A stretch of 64,000 nucleotides of DNA from Kineosporia corallincola (GCF_018499875.1 NZ_JAHBAY010000016.1:62001-126000); one strand, 5' to 3'. Numbered from the stretch's first letter, positions 44,373-54,506 are shown. Translations and numbers: made by a program. Notes: generated by a model from the sequence alone, not told the origin.

Positions 44373-45211
44373 CCGGCAGACCCGGCGTCGTGGTCATCAC
44401 CGGCAGCGGCGGGATGGGCACCGCCGTGGCCCGCCGCATCGGTGCAGGACGCACGGTGCTCCTGGCCGACGCCTCCGCCCCGGCCCTGGAGCGAGCCGCG
44501 GCGGCCCTGCGGGACGAGGGGCACCAGGTGCTCACCCAGGTGGTGGACGTGTCCGACGCCGCCTCGGTGAAGGAGCTGGCCGAGCGGGCCGCCGCGACCG
44601 GCCGGGCCGGCGCCGTGGTGCACACCGCCGGCGTCTCCGCGGTCACCTCCACGGTGGAGCGGGTGCTCCGGGTGGACCTTCTCGGAACCGCGCTCGTCAT
44701 CGAGGCTTTCGAGGCGGTGGCCGAACCGGGGACGTCCGTGGTCTGCGTGGCGAGCATGGCCGGTCACCTGGCCCGGCTGACCCCCGGGCAGGAGAGGGAT
44801 CTGGCCACCACCCCGTCCGGCGACCTGCTGTCGCTCGACGTGGTGCGGCGGGTGCCGCCGCACGACACGGTGGGTGCCTACGTCCTGGCCAAGCGGGCCA
44901 ACCAGATCCGGGCCCAGGCCGCCGCACTCGCCTACAACCGGGCCGGGGCCCGGATCAGCACGATCAGCCCGGGCGTCGTGTCCACCGCGATGGCCCGCGC
45001 CGAGCAGCAGGGCGCCACCGGCGAGCAGATGATGGCCTCGCTCAAGGCGTGCGGCATCGGCCGGCCCGGCACCCCGGGTGAACTGGCCGCGGCGGTGGCC
45101 TTCCTGACCGGCCCGGACTCCCGCTACCTCACCGGCACCGACCTGCTGCTGGACGGCGGTCAGGCGGCCTGGATGCGCTGGCACGCCGGGTTCGGCACCG
45201 GGCCCGCGTGA
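44369..45211 (+). CDS. Short-chain dehydrogenase/reductase (P450 operon)
   Basis: A 280-residue SDR. Cofactor motif TGSGGMGTA at residues ~12-20, ASMAG with the catalytic Ser, and Tyr171-x3-Lys175 (YVLAK) are intact. A ~40-residue insertion between the Ser and Tyr (from LARLTPGQERD) is longer than in classical SDRs. It likely oxidises the alcohol made by the P450. ATG overlaps the reductase stop. Confidence 0.9.
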   Translation: MTGRPGVVVITGSGGMGTAVARRIGAGRTVLLADASAPALERAAAALRDEGHQVLTQVVDVSDAASVKELAERAAATGRAGAVVHTAGVSAVTSTVERVLRVDLLGTALVIEAFEAVAEPGTSVVCVASMAGHLARLTPGQERDLATTPSGDLLSLDVVRRVPPHDTVGAYVLAKRANQIRAQAAALAYNRAGARISTISPGVVSTAMARAEQQGATGEQMMASLKACGIGRPGTPGELAAAVAFLTGPDSRYLTGTDLLLDGGQAAWMRWHAGFGTGPA

Positions 45212-45283
45212 GGGTGCCTTCCCGTGCCTCGCGGTGAGCCACCTCACAGGCCGTTGTCACTCGTCCGCCCCAGAAGCCCTTAG

Positions 45284-45317
45284 GGCTACAGGTGTAGCCT
45301 AGGCAACAGTTGTTGCG
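45284..45317. promoter_or_regulatory. Two adjacent palindromes upstream of the second SDR gene
   Basis: GGCTACAGGTGTAGCC (45284-45299; 7-bp perfect arms) and GCAACAGTTGTTGC (45304-45317; 6-bp arms) lie 75-108 bp before the SDR start. They are good candidates for operators of the TetR encoded two genes downstream. Confidence 0.6.
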
Positions 45318-45391
45318 TAGAGCAACGATCGGGTTCGCCGACCGGAAACCGGCCGCCGGCCCGTCGACGACGAAGTTGCCAGGAGGCTTCC

Positions 45392-46180
45392 ATGTCCATC
45401 ACCCGGTTCACCGATCGCGTCGTCCTGATCACCGGCGGCGGCTCGGGTCTGGGCCGCGCGACCGCGGTCCGGCTCGCCTCCGAGGGCGCCAGGCTCGTCC
45501 TCGTCGACATCGCGGAGACCGGCCTCAAGGCCAGCGTCGAGGCGATTTACGACGTGGCCCCGGACGCCGAGGTGCTCACCGTCACGGCCGACGTCTCGCA
45601 GGAGGCGGACGTGGAGAACTACGTCGCCCAGACGCTCCAGCGCTTCGGCCGGATCGACGGCTTCTTCAACAACGCGGGCATCGAGGGCCGGCAGAACCTG
45701 ACCGAGGCGTTCACCGCGGCGGAGTTCGACCGGGTCGTGTCGATCAACCTGCGCGGCGCTTTCCTCGGCCTGGAGAAGGTGCTCAGGGTGATGCGCGAGC
45801 AGGGCTCCGGCATGGTCGTGAACACCGCGAGCGTGGGCGGCATCCGGGGCGTCGGCAACCAGTCCGGTTACGCCGCGGCCAAGCACGGCCTGGTGGGTCT
45901 GACCCGCAACTCCGGCGTCGAGTACGGCCGCTACGGCATCCGGATCAACGCCATCGCCCCCGGCGCGATCTGGACCCCGATGGTCGAGGACTCGATGAGG
46001 CAGCTCGACGCCGAGAACCCGCGGGCCGCCGCCGAGCAGTTCATCCAGCCGAACCCGGCCAAGCGCTACGGCGAGGCGCCGGAGATCGCCTCCGTGGTCG
46101 CGTTCCTGCTCTCGGACGACGCCAGCTACGTCAACGCGCAGGTGCTCGCGATCGACGGCGGCCAGTCCGCCGCCTACTGA
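45392..46180 (+). CDS. Short-chain dehydrogenase/reductase, classical type
   Basis: A 262-residue classical SDR. TGGGSGLGRA cofactor motif, NNAGI, catalytic Ser in VNTASVGG, Tyr160-x3-Lys164 (YAAAK) and the typical end DDASYVNAQVLAIDGGQSA are all present. NAD is favoured by Asp in LVLVDIAE at the end of strand 2. It resembles cyclohexanol/levodione-type dehydrogenases. AGGAGG precedes ATG 45392. The nearby TetR and palindromes suggest inducible expression, perhaps in the same catabolic pathway as the P450. Confidence 0.93.
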   Translation: MSITRFTDRVVLITGGGSGLGRATAVRLASEGARLVLVDIAETGLKASVEAIYDVAPDAEVLTVTADVSQEADVENYVAQTLQRFGRIDGFFNNAGIEGRQNLTEAFTAAEFDRVVSINLRGAFLGLEKVLRVMREQGSGMVVNTASVGGIRGVGNQSGYAAAKHGLVGLTRNSGVEYGRYGIRINAIAPGAIWTPMVEDSMRQLDAENPRAAAEQFIQPNPAKRYGEAPEIASVVAFLLSDDASYVNAQVLAIDGGQSAAY

Positions 46181-46265
46181 CCCGCGCCCTGACCCGCCTA
46201 CTGACCCGCACCGGGCCGGAGGGGTGCGAGCCCGTCGCCCCTCCGGCCGGCGGTAGCGTGCTCGG

Positions 46266-46934
46266 ATGCGCAGTGAGGCTGTCGAGGTGAGCGATCCCAC
46301 CGGGGAACCGGCCCGCGGGCGGCGGGCCAGCCGGGACGCGGCCGAGCGCGCCGAGCCCCGGGCCCTGCGCACCCGGGCGAGCGTGCTGGAGGCGATCAGC
46401 GAGGCGATCGGGAACGGCGAGCTGGCCACGCTCACGGTCAGCGAGCTGTGCCGCCGGGCGCGGATCCACCGGGTCACGTTCTACAAGCACTGGACGGAAC
46501 TCGGCGACGCCGTCGCGGAGGCCCTGGCCGAGGTCGTCGACGCGCTGGCGACCATCTCGCCGGACGCGATCGCCCGGGCTTCCGGCGTCCATGAACTCGC
46601 TCTTCTCTACCGGGAGGCACTTCTCGCCGAGCTGGGGGAGCTGCGCGAGCGGCGGGAGGTCTACCGCGAACTGCTCGCGGCCTCCGGCGGCCAGTCGCTG
46701 CGCGAGGCCCTGCACCGGGTCCTGGAAGAGCGCGCCCGCCTGGCGATGGATGCGATCGCCCGGGCCGGTGGCGAAGTGCCCACCGCCGGGCGGGATCTCG
46801 CGGCGGCCTACGTGGGCGGGGGAGCGGCTGCCGCCCTCGTCGCCTTCGTCCGGGGCGACGAGGAGAACATCGAGGACGCCGCCGCGGCGATCATGGCGCA
46901 GTGGCCTTCCTGGTGGCCGCGGCCGGATGAGTGA
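46266..46934 (+). CDS. TetR-family regulator
   Basis: A 222-residue regulator. The DNA-binding domain (about 40-90) has ASVLEAISEAIG, LTVSELCRRARIHRVTFYKHW. The C-terminal part is helical and ligand-binding. It lies 85 bp after the SDR on the same strand, and the palindromes at 45284-45317 are probable targets. The N-terminal ~38 residues are charged and non-conserved; an internal start is possible. Confidence 0.88.
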   Translation: MRSEAVEVSDPTGEPARGRRASRDAAERAEPRALRTRASVLEAISEAIGNGELATLTVSELCRRARIHRVTFYKHWTELGDAVAEALAEVVDALATISPDAIARASGVHELALLYREALLAELGELRERREVYRELLAASGGQSLREALHRVLEERARLAMDAIARAGGEVPTAGRDLAAAYVGGGAAAALVAFVRGDEENIEDAAAAIMAQWPSWWPRPDE

Positions 46935-46982
46935 GCCGGGCCCGTGACGCGACTGGGCAGCCGTGTCCGGCGGGGCGGGAGA

Positions 46983-47450
46983 TCAGTCGTCCAGGAGGAT
47001 GTTCCGTAGCGCGCGGGACAGATGGGTGACGACGTCCTCGGGGCTCATCCGGGCCAGCGGCCCGACCCGGGCGATGTAGCGGACGAAAGTGATGCCGACG
47101 AGCTGGGACCCGAGCATGGCGACGCGGGTCGCGAGCTCTTCGTCGTCCTCCTGGTCGGTCGCGACGCTGCGCAGCAGCACGACGAGGGGGTCGGTGGCGG
47201 CGTTGGCCTCCATCCGCTCCACGAAACTGCGGGCCACCCGCTCGGGCAGGGTCTCGCGGTCGCCGGCGATGGTGGCGTCCAGCTCACGGTGCCCGGGGAC
47301 GGCGGCCAGGAACAGCTCCTCCTTCGACCCGAACTGACGCAGCACCAGGCCATGGGTGACGCCGGCCCGGCCGGCGATCTCGCGCACCGTCGACTTGGCG
47401 AATCCCTTCTCCCCGAAACAGCTTCGGGCAGCGTCCAGGACGGCCCGGCT
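46983..47450 (-). pseudogene. TetR-family regulator lacking its N-terminal start
   Basis: The frame encodes a typical TetR domain: RAVLDAARSCFGEKGF, STVREIAGRAGVTHGLVLRQF, KEELFLAAVP, then a short C-terminal domain ending NILLDD. The conserved DNA-binding domain begins at about 47450, yet no ATG, GTG or TTG precedes it before an in-frame stop near 47540. The first usable start (GTG 47387) would remove helix 1. The sequence upstream of the break belongs to an SDR remnant on the other strand. A deletion has removed the 5' end; it is probably non-functional. Confidence 0.75.
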
Positions 47451-47459
47451 CCCTACCCC

Positions 47460-47632
47460 GGCTCGACGATCATCACCACGTTCAACAGCGCCGTCACCGG
47501 CCTGGTCCGGACCTGGCGATCGAGATCGCGCCGCACCGCGTCAACGCCCTGCACCCGGGCCTGGTCGGCGACAGCCCGCGCCGGCGGGACACCGACCTGA
47601 CACAGATGGCCGCCCGCAACCCGACGAGCTGA
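47460..47632 (+). pseudogene. C-terminal remnant of a short-chain dehydrogenase
   Basis: The plus strand reads TTFNSAVTGLVRT, then after a one-base deletion near 47511 continues LAIEIAPHRVNALHPGLVGDSP to a stop at 47632. This matches the region after the catalytic Tyr in SDR enzymes. The cofactor-binding half is absent. It abuts the beheaded tetR, so a divergent tetR-SDR pair was fused by deletion. Confidence 0.72.
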
Positions 47633-47741
47633 CACGGTGTCCGGATCCCGCGAAAAGTGCCTGAGGAAACCAGTTGTCGCCTCCGGGCCGTTCGTCCGCC
47701 CTCGGCGCGCATCCTCGTGCCGGACTGGGTAGGTTGCCCTC

Positions 47742-48863
47742 ATGAGCGCTCCCGCCGTCCACAGACGTCCCTGGTGGCCGCAGCTCACGCCGGTTCTGGC
47801 CCTGCTGGTGCTGATCGTGACCTGGTTCTCGCACGAGCACTGGCTGCCCCTGGTCGTCGCCACCGCCGCCCTGATCGGGGCGATCCTCGCCGCCGTGCAC
47901 CACGCGGAGGTGGTGGCCCACAAGGTGGGCGAGCCGTTCGGGTCGCTGGTGCTGGCGGTCGCCGTCACCGTCATCGAGGTCGCGCTGATCGTGCTGCTGA
48001 TGAGCGGCGGGGGCGAGGGCACCAGCACCTACGCCCGGGACACGGTCTTCGCCGCCGTGATGATCACCTTCAACGGCATCGTCGGCCTGTCCTTGCTGCT
48101 CGGCGCGCGCAAGCACCACATCGTCAGTTTCAACGCCTCGGGCACCGGCTCAGCCGTCACCACCGTCATCGCGCTGGCCGGAGTGGCGCTGGTGCTACCG
48201 AGTTTCACCACCTCGGCGGCCGGCCGGGAGTACTCGACGTCCCAGCTGGCCTTCGCCGCGGTCGCCTCCCTGGCCCTGTACGCGGCCTTCGTGTTCACCC
48301 AGACCATCCGGCACCGCGACTTCTTCCTGCCGGTCTCCAGCGACGAGACCGGCCAGGCCACCGGGCTTCTCGACCTGGACGAAGACGGTCACGCCGACCC
48401 GCCGCCCGCCCGTGAGGCGTGGCTGAGCCTGGGTCTGCTGGTGGCCGCGCTGGTCTCGGTGGTGGGGCTGGCCAAGGTGCTGTCCCCGACCATCGAGGAC
48501 CTGGTGGTCGACCTCGGTCTGCCCTACGCCGTGGTCGGCGTCGTCATCGCCCTGTTCGTGCTGGCGCCGGAGTCGATCGCCGCTGCCCGCAACGCCGCTC
48601 GCGACCGGGTGCAGCTCAGCCTGAACCTGGCCTACGGTTCGGCGATGGCCTCGATCGGCCTGACCATCCCGGCCGTGGCGGTGGCGATGATCTGGCTGTC
48701 CGGTCCCCTCGAACTCGGCCTGGAACCGATGCAGCTGGTGATGTTCGCCCTCACCGTCGTCGTCACCGCGTTCACCGTGGTGCAGGGGCGCGCCTACACA
48801 CTCCAGGGTTTCGTGCATCTGGTTCTGCTGGGCGCATGGTTGTTCCTGACCGTGCAGCCGTGA
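47742..48863 (+). CDS. chaA: Calcium/proton antiporter, ChaA type
   Basis: A 373-residue integral membrane protein with about 11 helices in two homologous halves. The alpha-1 motif AVAVTVIEVALIVLLM with FNGIVGLSLLLGARKH, and the alpha-2 motif ALFVLAPESIAAARNAARDRVQLSLNLAYGSA, are those of the CaCA family ChaA branch, with the key Glu residues in VIEV and APES. A ~25-residue acidic loop (DLDEDGHADPP) links the halves and could sense Ca2+. It exports Ca2+ or Na+ for protons. Confidence 0.92.
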   Translation: MSAPAVHRRPWWPQLTPVLALLVLIVTWFSHEHWLPLVVATAALIGAILAAVHHAEVVAHKVGEPFGSLVLAVAVTVIEVALIVLLMSGGGEGTSTYARDTVFAAVMITFNGIVGLSLLLGARKHHIVSFNASGTGSAVTTVIALAGVALVLPSFTTSAAGREYSTSQLAFAAVASLALYAAFVFTQTIRHRDFFLPVSSDETGQATGLLDLDEDGHADPPPAREAWLSLGLLVAALVSVVGLAKVLSPTIEDLVVDLGLPYAVVGVVIALFVLAPESIAAARNAARDRVQLSLNLAYGSAMASIGLTIPAVAVAMIWLSGPLELGLEPMQLVMFALTVVVTAFTVVQGRAYTLQGFVHLVLLGAWLFLTVQP

Positions 48864-49017
48864 TCAGGCCTGCACAACGAGGACCTGACCTACCTGGGCA
48901 CTGAGGCCCGCGGGGCCGTTCGGGTGCGCGCCACCGGTGCCGCTCAGGCGGCCCGGCCCACGGGCCGATCGCACTCCTGCCGGACCAGGCACCGCTGCTG
49001 CGAGCAGGAGGACCACC

Positions 49018-50937
49018 GTGTCGGATCAGACGCCCGCCCGGGGCGGCCCGGAAGAGCTCCTGGCTGAGCTCAGAAGCCAGGTCGAGGCGTACGAACTCGG
49101 CTCGGCGAAGGCCGAGTACGCCCCGGACGGCACGGTTCTGCGGGTGAACGAGCGGTTCGCCGAGCTGCTGGGCCTCGACCCGGCCGGGATTGTCGGCCGG
49201 GACCACGCGTCCCTGGTCTCCCCGGAGGTCGCCGAGACACCCGAGTACGTCGACCTGTGGAACCAGCTGCGTTCCGGCAGCAACCTGACCGGTGAGTTCC
49301 GCCTGGTCTGGCAGGGTGAGCACGACATGTGGATCCGCTCCACCTGGGTTCCGGTGCGCAACAGCACCGGCCAGGTGGTCAAGGTCATCGAGTACGCCCT
49401 CGACGTCACCCGGGGCAAGCGGGCGGCGGCCGACGCGCAGGGCAAGATCCAGGCGATCACCCGTTCCCAGGCGGTGATCGAGTTCGACCTCCAGGGGTAC
49501 GTGCTGGACGCCAACGAGAACTTCCTCGACCTGGTCGGCTACTCCCGGGCCGAGGTCATCGGGCAGCACCACCGGATGTTCGTCTCCGAGGACGACGCGA
49601 ACTCCCATTCCTACCAGCAGTTCTGGCAGAGCCTGGGGGCCGGCGAGTTCGTCTCGGGGGAGTTCCGCCGGATCGGCCAGGACGGGCGCGAGGTGTGGCT
49701 CCGGGCCGTCTACAACCCGATCCTCGGCGTGGACGGAAAGCCCTGGAAGGTGGTCAAGTTCGCCGTCGACGTGACCGCCGAGAAGATCGCCGCCGCCGAG
49801 TTCGAGGGCATGGTGGTGGCACTGAACCGCTCCCAGGCGATGATCGAGTTCGACCTGGACGGGCACGTGCTCAGTGCGAACGACAACTTCCTGGCCGCCG
49901 TCGGCTACCGCCGTGAGGAGGTGGTCGGGCGGCATCACCGGATGTTCGTGTCACCCGAGACGGCACAGTCGCCGGAGTACGCCGAGTTCTGGAGGCGCCT
50001 GCGGCAGGGGGAGTTCATGGCCGGTGAGTTCCACCGGTACGGCGCGAACGCCAAGGACGTCTGGCTCCAGGCCACCTACAACCCGATCTTCGGGCTGGAC
50101 GGAAAGCCCTGGAAGGTGGTTAAGTTCGCCAGCGACGTGACCGAGGCGAAGATCCGTAACGCCGACTTCGAGGGCAAGGTCACGGCGATCCGGCGGTCTC
50201 AGGCGGTGATCGAGTTCGACCTCCAGGGGCACGTGCTGGACGCCAACGACGCCTTCCTCGAACTGATGGGCTACACCCTGGAGGAGATCCGGGGCAGGCA
50301 CCACCGGATCTTCGTGGCCCCCGAGGAGGCGGACCGGCCGGAGTACCGCTCCTTCTGGGAGATGCTGGGGCGCGGTGAGTTCCACTCCGCCGAGTACCGC
50401 AGGATCGCCAAGGACGGTCACGAGGTGTGGATCCGGGCCACCTACAACCCGATCCTCGACCCCGACGGCCGGCCGGTGAAGGTGGTCAAGTTCGCCAACG
50501 ACGTCACCGCGGAGAAGCTGCGCAACGCCGAGTTCGCGAGCCGGGTGGCCGCGATCGACCGCTCGCAGGCGGTGATCGAGTTCGATCTCGACGGCAGGAT
50601 CCTCACGGCGAACGAGAACTTCCTCCGGACCATGGGTTACACGCTGCCGGAGATCGTGGGCAAGCACCACCGGATGTTCTGCACGCCCGACTACGCCCGC
50701 TCCGACGAGTACCTGGAGTTCTGGGTCCGGCTGCGCAGCGGCGAGTTCAGCTCCGGCCGCTTCCACCGCCTGGGCAAGAACGGCCGGGACGTCTGGATCC
50801 AGTCCAGCTACAACCCGATCCTCGACCTGTCCGGGCGGCCGGTGAAGGTGATCAAGTACGCCTACGACGTCACCGGGCAGGTCCAGCTCGAACAGCAGCA
50901 GAACGGCCAGATCGAGGCGATGACCGGGCACGCCTGA
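49018..50937 (+). CDS. Soluble protein made of five PAS domains, no output domain
   Basis: A 639-residue protein of five successive PAS-PAC units of ~122 residues. Each has an S-Q-A-[VM]-I-E-F-D-L start, H-H-R-[MI]-F middle and Y-N-P-I-[LF]-x-x-x-G-[KR]-P-[WV]-K-V-[VI]-K end; the first unit is divergent. Such PAS arrays usually precede a methyl-accepting chemotaxis domain, but here the gene ends 20 residues after PAS5 (MTGHA). There is no membrane segment, kinase, GGDEF or MCP domain. GTG 49018 follows a perfect AGGAGG. It could be a heme- or flavin-binding sensor acting in trans or a truncated chemoreceptor. Confidence 0.9.
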   Translation: MSDQTPARGGPEELLAELRSQVEAYELGSAKAEYAPDGTVLRVNERFAELLGLDPAGIVGRDHASLVSPEVAETPEYVDLWNQLRSGSNLTGEFRLVWQGEHDMWIRSTWVPVRNSTGQVVKVIEYALDVTRGKRAAADAQGKIQAITRSQAVIEFDLQGYVLDANENFLDLVGYSRAEVIGQHHRMFVSEDDANSHSYQQFWQSLGAGEFVSGEFRRIGQDGREVWLRAVYNPILGVDGKPWKVVKFAVDVTAEKIAAAEFEGMVVALNRSQAMIEFDLDGHVLSANDNFLAAVGYRREEVVGRHHRMFVSPETAQSPEYAEFWRRLRQGEFMAGEFHRYGANAKDVWLQATYNPIFGLDGKPWKVVKFASDVTEAKIRNADFEGKVTAIRRSQAVIEFDLQGHVLDANDAFLELMGYTLEEIRGRHHRIFVAPEEADRPEYRSFWEMLGRGEFHSAEYRRIAKDGHEVWIRATYNPILDPDGRPVKVVKFANDVTAEKLRNAEFASRVAAIDRSQAVIEFDLDGRILTANENFLRTMGYTLPEIVGKHHRMFCTPDYARSDEYLEFWVRLRSGEFSSGRFHRLGKNGRDVWIQSSYNPILDLSGRPVKVIKYAYDVTGQVQLEQQQNGQIEAMTGHA

Positions 50938-50970
50938 GGCAGCCGGGCCCGGCCTCCCGGCGCGGAGTCC

Positions 50971-52194
<1,224 letters not shown>

Positions 52195-52347
52195 GTGGAT
52201 CCCCCTCCACCCTCCAGTGGCGCGGTGCGGTGCGGCGCGGGGAGACGCTAGCAAGCACCGGGTGCGCGCCGTCGGCGCTCCCGCGGCGTGGCGACGCGGA
52301 AGTCGGGACGACGAAAGGCCGGTCCTGCCCCGCGTCGTCCATGATCG

Positions 52348-52661
52348 TCACCGCAGAAACCGGCCGGTCTCTCCCACTCCGCCCATCGACTGCCCGACCA
52401 GGTCCACCGGTCCGCCACCCTCCCGCTCGATGACGGCGACGACGTCGGACACGAACGCGGGGCGGGTGGTGCTGTGACCGTGACCGCGCTGGTCGATCAG
52501 CAGGGCGGCGCGTGTGCTTGTGCCCCTGCGGTGGGCACGAGTTCGCGGGCGCTGCCGGCCAGCCCGTGCAGCAGAACCACGGTCGGCCCGGCGCCGGGAA
52601 GGGCGAGGTACGACACGGTGGTGCCGTCGGGGGTGACCAGTTCACGTCTTTCGGGATGCAT
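52348..52661 (-). pseudogene. Decayed alpha/beta hydrolase
   Basis: From ATG 52661 the frame reads a normal alpha/beta hydrolase start (TVVLLHGLAGSARELVP). A frameshift near 52525 is needed to continue with ALLIDQRGHGHS and then VDLVGQSMGG. After this nucleophile elbow the sequence stops within a few codons, so the last two-thirds, with the catalytic acid and His, are missing. Confidence 0.72.
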
Positions 52662-52694
52662 CCGCGGATCCTGTCAGGTTCACCGTGGACATGA

Positions 52695-52729
52695 CGAAGG
52701 GCCGGACGGTCTGGCCGTCCGGCCCTTCG
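52695..52729. terminator. Strong terminator downstream of the GlsB-type gene
   Basis: A perfect 15-bp stem (52695-52709 with 52715-52729) with a 5-nt loop, about 15 nt after the GlsB-type stop. Confidence 0.88.
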
Positions 52730-52744
52730 GTTGGTGCCCGGTAC

Positions 52745-53008
52745 TTATCGCACGGAGTGGCGCGAGTAGTAGGGCGTGACCGCGGCGATCAGCACGGCCG
52801 CGACGGCGACCTGAAGGATGTGCCGGATCCAGTCGATGCCGTTGGTGTCACCGACACCGAGCGCGACGGCGGCGACATTACCGACGACGGCACCGACGAC
52901 GCCGAGCAGGATCGTGAGCCAGACCGGGATGTTCTGGCGACCCGGCAGGACGATCCGCGCGATGACACCAACGATGAGGCCGGCGATGATGGCCCAGATG
53001 AACGACAT
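52745..53008 (-). CDS. GlsB/YeaQ/YmgE-family small membrane protein
   Basis: An 87-residue protein with three hydrophobic helices. MSFIWAIIAGLIVGVIARIV at the start, LPGRQNIPVWLTILLGVVGA and a G-x-x-x-G rich second helix are the transglycosylase-associated/GlsB signature. Members are envelope-stress proteins of unknown biochemical role. ATG 53008 has GGAGGG. It uses a TAA stop, uncommon here. Confidence 0.92.
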   Translation of the reverse strand: MSFIWAIIAGLIVGVIARIVLPGRQNIPVWLTILLGVVGAVVGNVAAVALGVGDTNGIDWIRHILQVAVAAVLIAAVTPYYSRHSVR

Positions 53009-53248
53009 GCTGCCCTCCGTGGCGGCTATGGGGGTGTTGCTGACGAAAATGAAGTTACCCAGTGATCCACTGGCGCGCATCACGAGAAGATCCACCCCTG
53101 CACCTGCCGCGGGCCGGTCACGCTGCGTCGCCGGCGGCGAGAGGGCGGAAGGCCGGTCCGGATGGGGTCCGAAGGCACTGCGGTACAGCGGATTCCGGTG
53201 AATATCCTGGCGAGGACCCTGATGCCTCGCTCTCTCGGGAAGGTCCGG

Positions 53249-53830
53249 ATGCGTTCCTCGACCAGAGTTCTCACGTCCCTCGTCGCCGTGGCCGGCGCGC
53301 TCGCCCTGCTGGCCGGCTGCTCCTCGGCGCCCACGGCGGGGGGAGACGGCGGCGCCTGGCTCAGCGGCTACGGGATCGACGGCCTGGACGCCCGGGAGGT
53401 GATCAGCCGGCTGGACGCCACGGCGGTCGGCGACCGGGCCGGTGCGCTCCGGGCCTCGGTGCGCCCGGACGTCCTCCTGCTCTCTGACGACCAGGGTCAC
53501 GAGACGTCGCTCGACCTGCCGGAGGACCAGTTCTACCTGTCCGTCGCGCCGTACCTGGACGAGACCCACGAGTGCTTCTTCCACAGTCTGACCACGTGCA
53601 AGGGGGAGATGGGGGACCAGGACGTGGAGATCACGGTGACCGACAAGGCCGACGGCAGTGTGGTTCTCGAGCAGTCGGTGCGCACCTACGACAACGGGTT
53701 CGCGGGGGTGTGGCTGCCCCGCGACATCGAGGCGACCCTGACCGTGCGGCACGCGGACGGCACGGCGACCCTGCCGATCGGTACCGGCGACGACGACCCC
53801 ACCTGCCTCACCACGGCCCGTCTCGCCTGA
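53249..53830 (+). CDS. cueP: CueP-like copper-binding lipoprotein
   Basis: A 193-residue exported protein. The lipobox LLAGCSS places the lipid-modified Cys at residue 24. The mature part follows CueP: LSGYGIDGLDAREVISRLD, Cys109 and Cys117 in ECFFHSLTTC, and a third Cys186 near the end (DDPTCLTT). CueP in Salmonella binds copper in the periplasm and supplies Cu to superoxide dismutase and reduces disulfides/iron. In this Gram-positive it would sit on the outer face of the membrane. No copper sensor or exporter is adjacent. ATG 53249 follows GGAAGG. Confidence 0.9.
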   Translation: MRSSTRVLTSLVAVAGALALLAGCSSAPTAGGDGGAWLSGYGIDGLDAREVISRLDATAVGDRAGALRASVRPDVLLLSDDQGHETSLDLPEDQFYLSVAPYLDETHECFFHSLTTCKGEMGDQDVEITVTDKADGSVVLEQSVRTYDNGFAGVWLPRDIEATLTVRHADGTATLPIGTGDDDPTCLTTARLA

Positions 53831-53883
53831 CCGGGTCACCGCCACGTCCGTCCTGGCCCGGGTCCGCCCGGGCGGACCCGACC

Positions 53884-53919
53884 CGAAGAGCCCGAAGAGC
53901 GCGAAGAGCGCGAAGAGCG
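53884..53919 (+). repeat. Four tandem 9-bp units upstream of the SHOCT gene
   Basis: CGAAGAGC(C/G) occurs four times in a row, with a partial fifth, 33-68 bp before the start codon at 53952. It is non-coding on the annotated strand. Confidence 0.85.
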
Positions 53920-53951
53920 CGAAGCGGCCGGGGAACTGCGACAATGCCCGC

Positions 53952-54506
53952 ATGGACGGCGGTTTCTTCAGATGGCTGGGGCGGGCTCCGGTGACCGAGC
54001 GGCTGCGGGCGGTTCACCTGCGCGAGGACCTGGTCGAGGCGTCCGGCCGGGCGGCGTTCGGGCGGGACTGCGACGCGGAGCTGGCCGTCGCGGCGGCTCT
54101 GCTGACCGACGACGAGGTGGTCGAGCAGGTCATCGAGGGGCGCCGGGGCAGGGTGAGCGGGCTGCTGGTGCTCACCGACCGGCGGCTCCTGCTGGTCGCC
54201 GAGCGCGCGGCCCCCGGGTCGGAGCTGGCCGTCGGGCGGGACCGGGTGCTCGGGGCCTCGGCGCAGGTGCGGCGCGGGCTGGGCGCGCTCACGCTGACCA
54301 CGTCGTCCGGGCAGATCGTGGTGGACCAGATCCTCGGGACCCAGGCCGACACCTTCGCCGCGAACGTGATGCGCCCGCCCGCCACCGGTCCCGCTCCCGC
54401 CGACCCCCTGGCCGAGCTGGCGCGGCTGCGAAAGCTGCACCGGGCCGGCCGGATCGGCGACGACGAGTTCGATTCCCGTAAGCGGCGTCTCGTGGAAGAG
54501 ATCTGA
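53952..54506 (+). CDS. PH-like and SHOCT domain protein
   Basis: A 184-residue cytoplasmic protein. The middle part (about 45-135) looks like a bacterial PH-type domain (GLLVLTDRRLLLVAE is the family hallmark). The C-terminal 30 residues are a SHOCT motif (LARLRKLHRAGRIGDDEFDSRKRRLVEEI region), a short oligomerisation element. Function unknown. The ATG at 53952 lacks a strong ribosome-binding site. Confidence 0.82.
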   Translation: MDGGFFRWLGRAPVTERLRAVHLREDLVEASGRAAFGRDCDAELAVAAALLTDDEVVEQVIEGRRGRVSGLLVLTDRRLLLVAERAAPGSELAVGRDRVLGASAQVRRGLGALTLTTSSGQIVVDQILGTQADTFAANVMRPPATGPAPADPLAELARLRKLHRAGRIGDDEFDSRKRRLVEEI

